Part shown: one piece after another, positions 62,392 through 64,000 of the stretch
How the letters are laid out: every line of letters starts with the position of its first letter
How positions within the stretch are numbered: position 1 is the first letter of the stretch
NCBI GenBank assembly: GCA_949285935.1
Contig: CASEAH010000045.1
Location: forward strand, 1-64,000
DNA: 64,000 nt
Direction of reading: 5' to 3'
DNA from: an uncultured Oscillospiraceae bacterium
GTDB taxonomy: Bacteria > Bacillota > Clostridia > Oscillospirales > Ruminococcaceae
Translations under genes and position numbers: made by a program
The notes under the pieces: generated by a model
Databases searched by the model: none
Told to the model about the DNA's origin: nothing
Seen by the model: the letters and a program-made list of their open reading frames with translations, nothing else

Positions 62392-63186
62392 ATGGCGGTA
62401 CAACCAAGGCGAGGAATGACCATACACCGCACTCAGGTCCGAAGGAGAGAATCTCCCGACACTTCCCTGTTTGACCCTGTGGTCGCCGTAACGGTGACCC
62501 AGTGCGTGCTTTGTCTGGTGCTGACAGCTGGGCTGTTTACGCTGCAATTTATTGACAGGGAACGTTATGAGCAGTTGGGTGTGTATTATCAGGCGGTAAT
62601 GAGCGGAGAACCGGGAGAAGCCGTATTTGTGGGAAATTTTGGCCAGCCTATTGATTTTTCCCGTATCCAGGAATATTTTGAAACAGCCTCTGACGGCGCG
62701 AAAGCCTTAACAGAAGCCCTGATCCCGGAAGAAGGAGGAATGGGCGGGGAAACACCTTACATTCCATCCAATGTATACTATGGTCCGGTGCTGTTTACCG
62801 CTCCGGCCCGGTATCCCGCTTATGGGACCATAACGTCTGCCTTTGGACCCCGGACTCATCCCATTACCGGGGAAATGGATTTCCATACCGGAATTGACGT
62901 AGCGGCGGCAGAAGGAGAGAGTATTTATGCCGTTTACTCCGGAACAGTGGAGGAAACGGGAACATCTCAGATTTACGGCAACTATATCCGGGTGCGACAT
63001 TCCCCGCGTCTGGTAACGGTTTACAGCCATTGCAGCCAGCTGCTGGCGGAGCAGGGAGCAGTAGTACGGGCAGGGGAAAGGATTGCCGAAGTGGGTTCCA
63101 CCGGTGTTTCCACCGGGCCTCATGTGCATCTGGAAGTAATGGTGGACGGCTGTTATGCTGACCCCATGGAGCTTTATAAGGTATGA
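62392..63186 (+). CDS. SpoIVFA-like M23 (LytM) protein
   Basis: A 264-residue protein with one N-terminal membrane segment (about residues 35-55) and a C-terminal M23 domain: GTITSAFGPRTHPITGE, FHTGIDVAA (HxxxD) and GPHVHLEV (HxH), so all zinc ligands are present. The position just before an M50 protease matches the spoIVFA-spoIVFB arrangement, in which the M23-like partner controls pro-sigma-K processing. ATG 62392 has GGAGG upstream. Its stop overlaps the next start (ATGA). A SpoIIQ-like or lytic role is an alternative. Confidence 0.8.
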   Translation: MAVQPRRGMTIHRTQVRRRESPDTSLFDPVVAVTVTQCVLCLVLTAGLFTLQFIDRERYEQLGVYYQAVMSGEPGEAVFVGNFGQPIDFSRIQEYFETASDGAKALTEALIPEEGGMGGETPYIPSNVYYGPVLFTAPARYPAYGTITSAFGPRTHPITGEMDFHTGIDVAAAEGESIYAVYSGTVEETGTSQIYGNYIRVRHSPRLVTVYSHCSQLLAEQGAVVRAGERIAEVGSTGVSTGPHVHLEVMVDGCYADPMELYKV

Positions 63187-63782
63187 ATTTTCGATTGGGA
63201 GATACGCGGATCCGGGTCAGCTTCTGGTTTTTGACTGCAATGCTTTTCTTCCTCATGACCGACCGCAGTGCTATGGCGCTGCCGCTTTTGGGGGCAGTGA
63301 CGATTCATGAAGGAGGGCATCTCCTGTGTCTGAGGATACAAAGGATTCCTTTGGAAGATCTGGATTTTTCCTTTACGGGGATGCGGATGCAGACAGGTTT
63401 TCTTGCGGAAGATTACCGGCAAAGGATGGCGCTTCATCTGGCCGGATGCTTTTGTAATTTGATCGCCGCGGCTGCTTTGGCTTTACCGGGAAGCCCCTGG
63501 CTGCTGCGCTTTTCGGCGGTCAACAGTGCGGTGGCGATTTTCAATCTGCTTCCCCTGCGGGGCCTGGATGGAGGAGCAGCACTGGAAGAAGGTTTTTGCC
63601 GGATTTGGGGTGCGGAGGCGGGAGCAAAAGCGGCTTGGGGGCTTCAGACGGTATTATGCCTGACTGCAGTCACAGGGTCGGCGCTGTTTTTCCTTTCCCG
63701 GGGGATGTCCTGGCAGTTGTCCCTGGCAGGTGCCGCATTGATAGGGCTGCTTTTGGCAGCCGGCTGGGGGGAACGTCTGTAA
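63183..63782 (+). CDS. spoIVFB: SpoIVFB-like M50 intramembrane protease
   Basis: A 199-residue membrane protein with the M50 site-2-protease motifs TIHEGGHLL (HExxH) and NLLPLRGLDGG (the NPxPLDGG-type block). Five or six membrane segments. It lacks the C-terminal CBS domain of Bacillus SpoIVFB, as is seen in shorter clostridial proteins. ATG overlaps the stop of the M23 gene, giving translational coupling. Its likely role is pro-sigma-K processing in the mother cell; this is inferred from family and context. Confidence 0.8.
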   Translation: MNFRLGDTRIRVSFWFLTAMLFFLMTDRSAMALPLLGAVTIHEGGHLLCLRIQRIPLEDLDFSFTGMRMQTGFLAEDYRQRMALHLAGCFCNLIAAAALALPGSPWLLRFSAVNSAVAIFNLLPLRGLDGGAALEEGFCRIWGAEAGAKAAWGLQTVLCLTAVTGSALFFLSRGMSWQLSLAGAALIGLLLAAGWGERL

Positions 63783-63821
63783 GGAAGCGGATGGCACAAT
63801 CACAAGAGTGGGAACAGGCGG

Positions 63822-63850
63822 TTGAATCCGGGCGCAAAATAGTGTATGAT
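63822..63850 (+). promoter_or_regulatory. Predicted promoter of the radical SAM gene
   Basis: TTGAAT at 63822-63827, 17 bases, TATGAT at 63845-63850. Confidence 0.6.
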
Positions 63851-63917
63851 GAGGGGTAGTTTTGGGCCGCCCTTAGTCCATTCAGGAAAGCAGGCGGCCG
63901 GATGGAGGTTCCCATAC

Positions 63918-64000
63918 ATGATACCAGCCCAAATTGACCGGCTGCTCCTCAAGGTTCAGAAGCCCGCCCGCTATTGCGGCGGAGAACCGGGCAGCGTCAT
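63918..64000 (+). CDS. Start of a probable TIGR03960-type B12-binding radical SAM protein (partial)
   Basis: Only the first 27 codons lie in the window: MIPAQIDRLLLKVQKPARYCGGEPGSV. The RLL..VQKPARYxGGE block is the usual N terminus of the TIGR03960 radical SAM family, which often precedes ribonuclease G and ribosomal protein genes. GGAGG at 63904-63908 supports ATG 63918. The gene is cut by the window end; the radical SAM cysteines are not visible. Confidence 0.65.
   Translation, partial: MIPAQIDRLLLKVQKPARYCGGEPGSV

Noticed and set aside
63791..63859. 22-codon frame beginning MAQSQEWEQAVE
   Set aside because: No ribosome binding site and it overlaps the predicted promoter at 63822-63850.
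1..64000. CRISPR arrays, tRNA and rRNA genes
   Set aside because: No regularly spaced repeats and no tRNA- or rRNA-like sequence were noticed anywhere in the window.

Overview
The window is chromosomal DNA of a GC-rich, spore-forming member of the Clostridia, most likely of the Oscillospiraceae/Ruminococcaceae type. The basis is a SpoIVFA/SpoIVFB-like gene pair, a split glycine decarboxylase (gcvPA/gcvPB), a bacterial V-type ATPase of the Enterococcus/Clostridium kind, NrdR, a short uridine-kinase-like P-loop protein, several serine-rich lipoproteins, frequent TTG/GTG starts and strong SD sequences. Species cannot be fixed from sequence reading alone. No rRNA, tRNA, CRISPR array, prophage or intact transposase gene was seen.

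Layout. 0.9-4.2 kb: cca (tRNA CCA-adding enzyme), a decayed coding fragment and two unrecognised membrane proteins, the second flanked by a short diverged direct repeat. 4.4-9.7 kb (minus strand): a cytosine-deaminase-like amidohydrolase, a DUF3810 membrane metalloprotease, an Smr-domain protein and clpC. 9.9-10.4 kb: a tandem pair of tiny Cys/Gly-rich membrane proteins. 11.0-12.5 kb (minus): a DacA-type D,D-carboxypeptidase. 12.8-19.1 kb: a tandem glycine riboswitch controlling gcvT-gcvH-gcvPA-gcvPB, followed by a dihydrolipoyl dehydrogenase, so all four glycine cleavage proteins (P, H, T, L) are encoded. 19.7-28.6 kb: uridine-kinase-like protein (minus), a BTAD/degenerate-GGDEF regulator, a type Ic aminotransferase, a region with IS200/IS605-like hairpins, a pentapeptide repeat protein, then secD-secF-TIM-barrel protein as a translationally coupled operon. 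28.9-29.4 kb: nrdR.

29.6-38.2 kb: a complete V-type ATPase operon (G/H-like, I, K, E, C, F, A, B, D); its proteolipid carries the residues known to bind Na+ in Enterococcus hirae NtpK, so it is predicted to be a Na+ pump or Na+-driven synthase. 38.4-46.7 kb: a periplasmic-binding-protein-like protein, a zinc-ribbon protein, a GHL10 lipoprotein and a 1523-residue cell-wall amidase with five Big_2 repeats.

47.5-61.9 kb is the most distinctive region: a peptide/nickel-family ABC transporter (dppBCDF) followed by three paralogous solute-binding lipoproteins interleaved with three amidohydrolases, two of which lack the usual first HxH metal motif. It reads as an uptake-and-hydrolysis locus for an unidentified amide or N-heterocyclic compound. 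The window ends with a SpoIVFA-like M23 protein, a SpoIVFB-like M50 protease and the first codons of a probable TIGR03960-type radical SAM gene.
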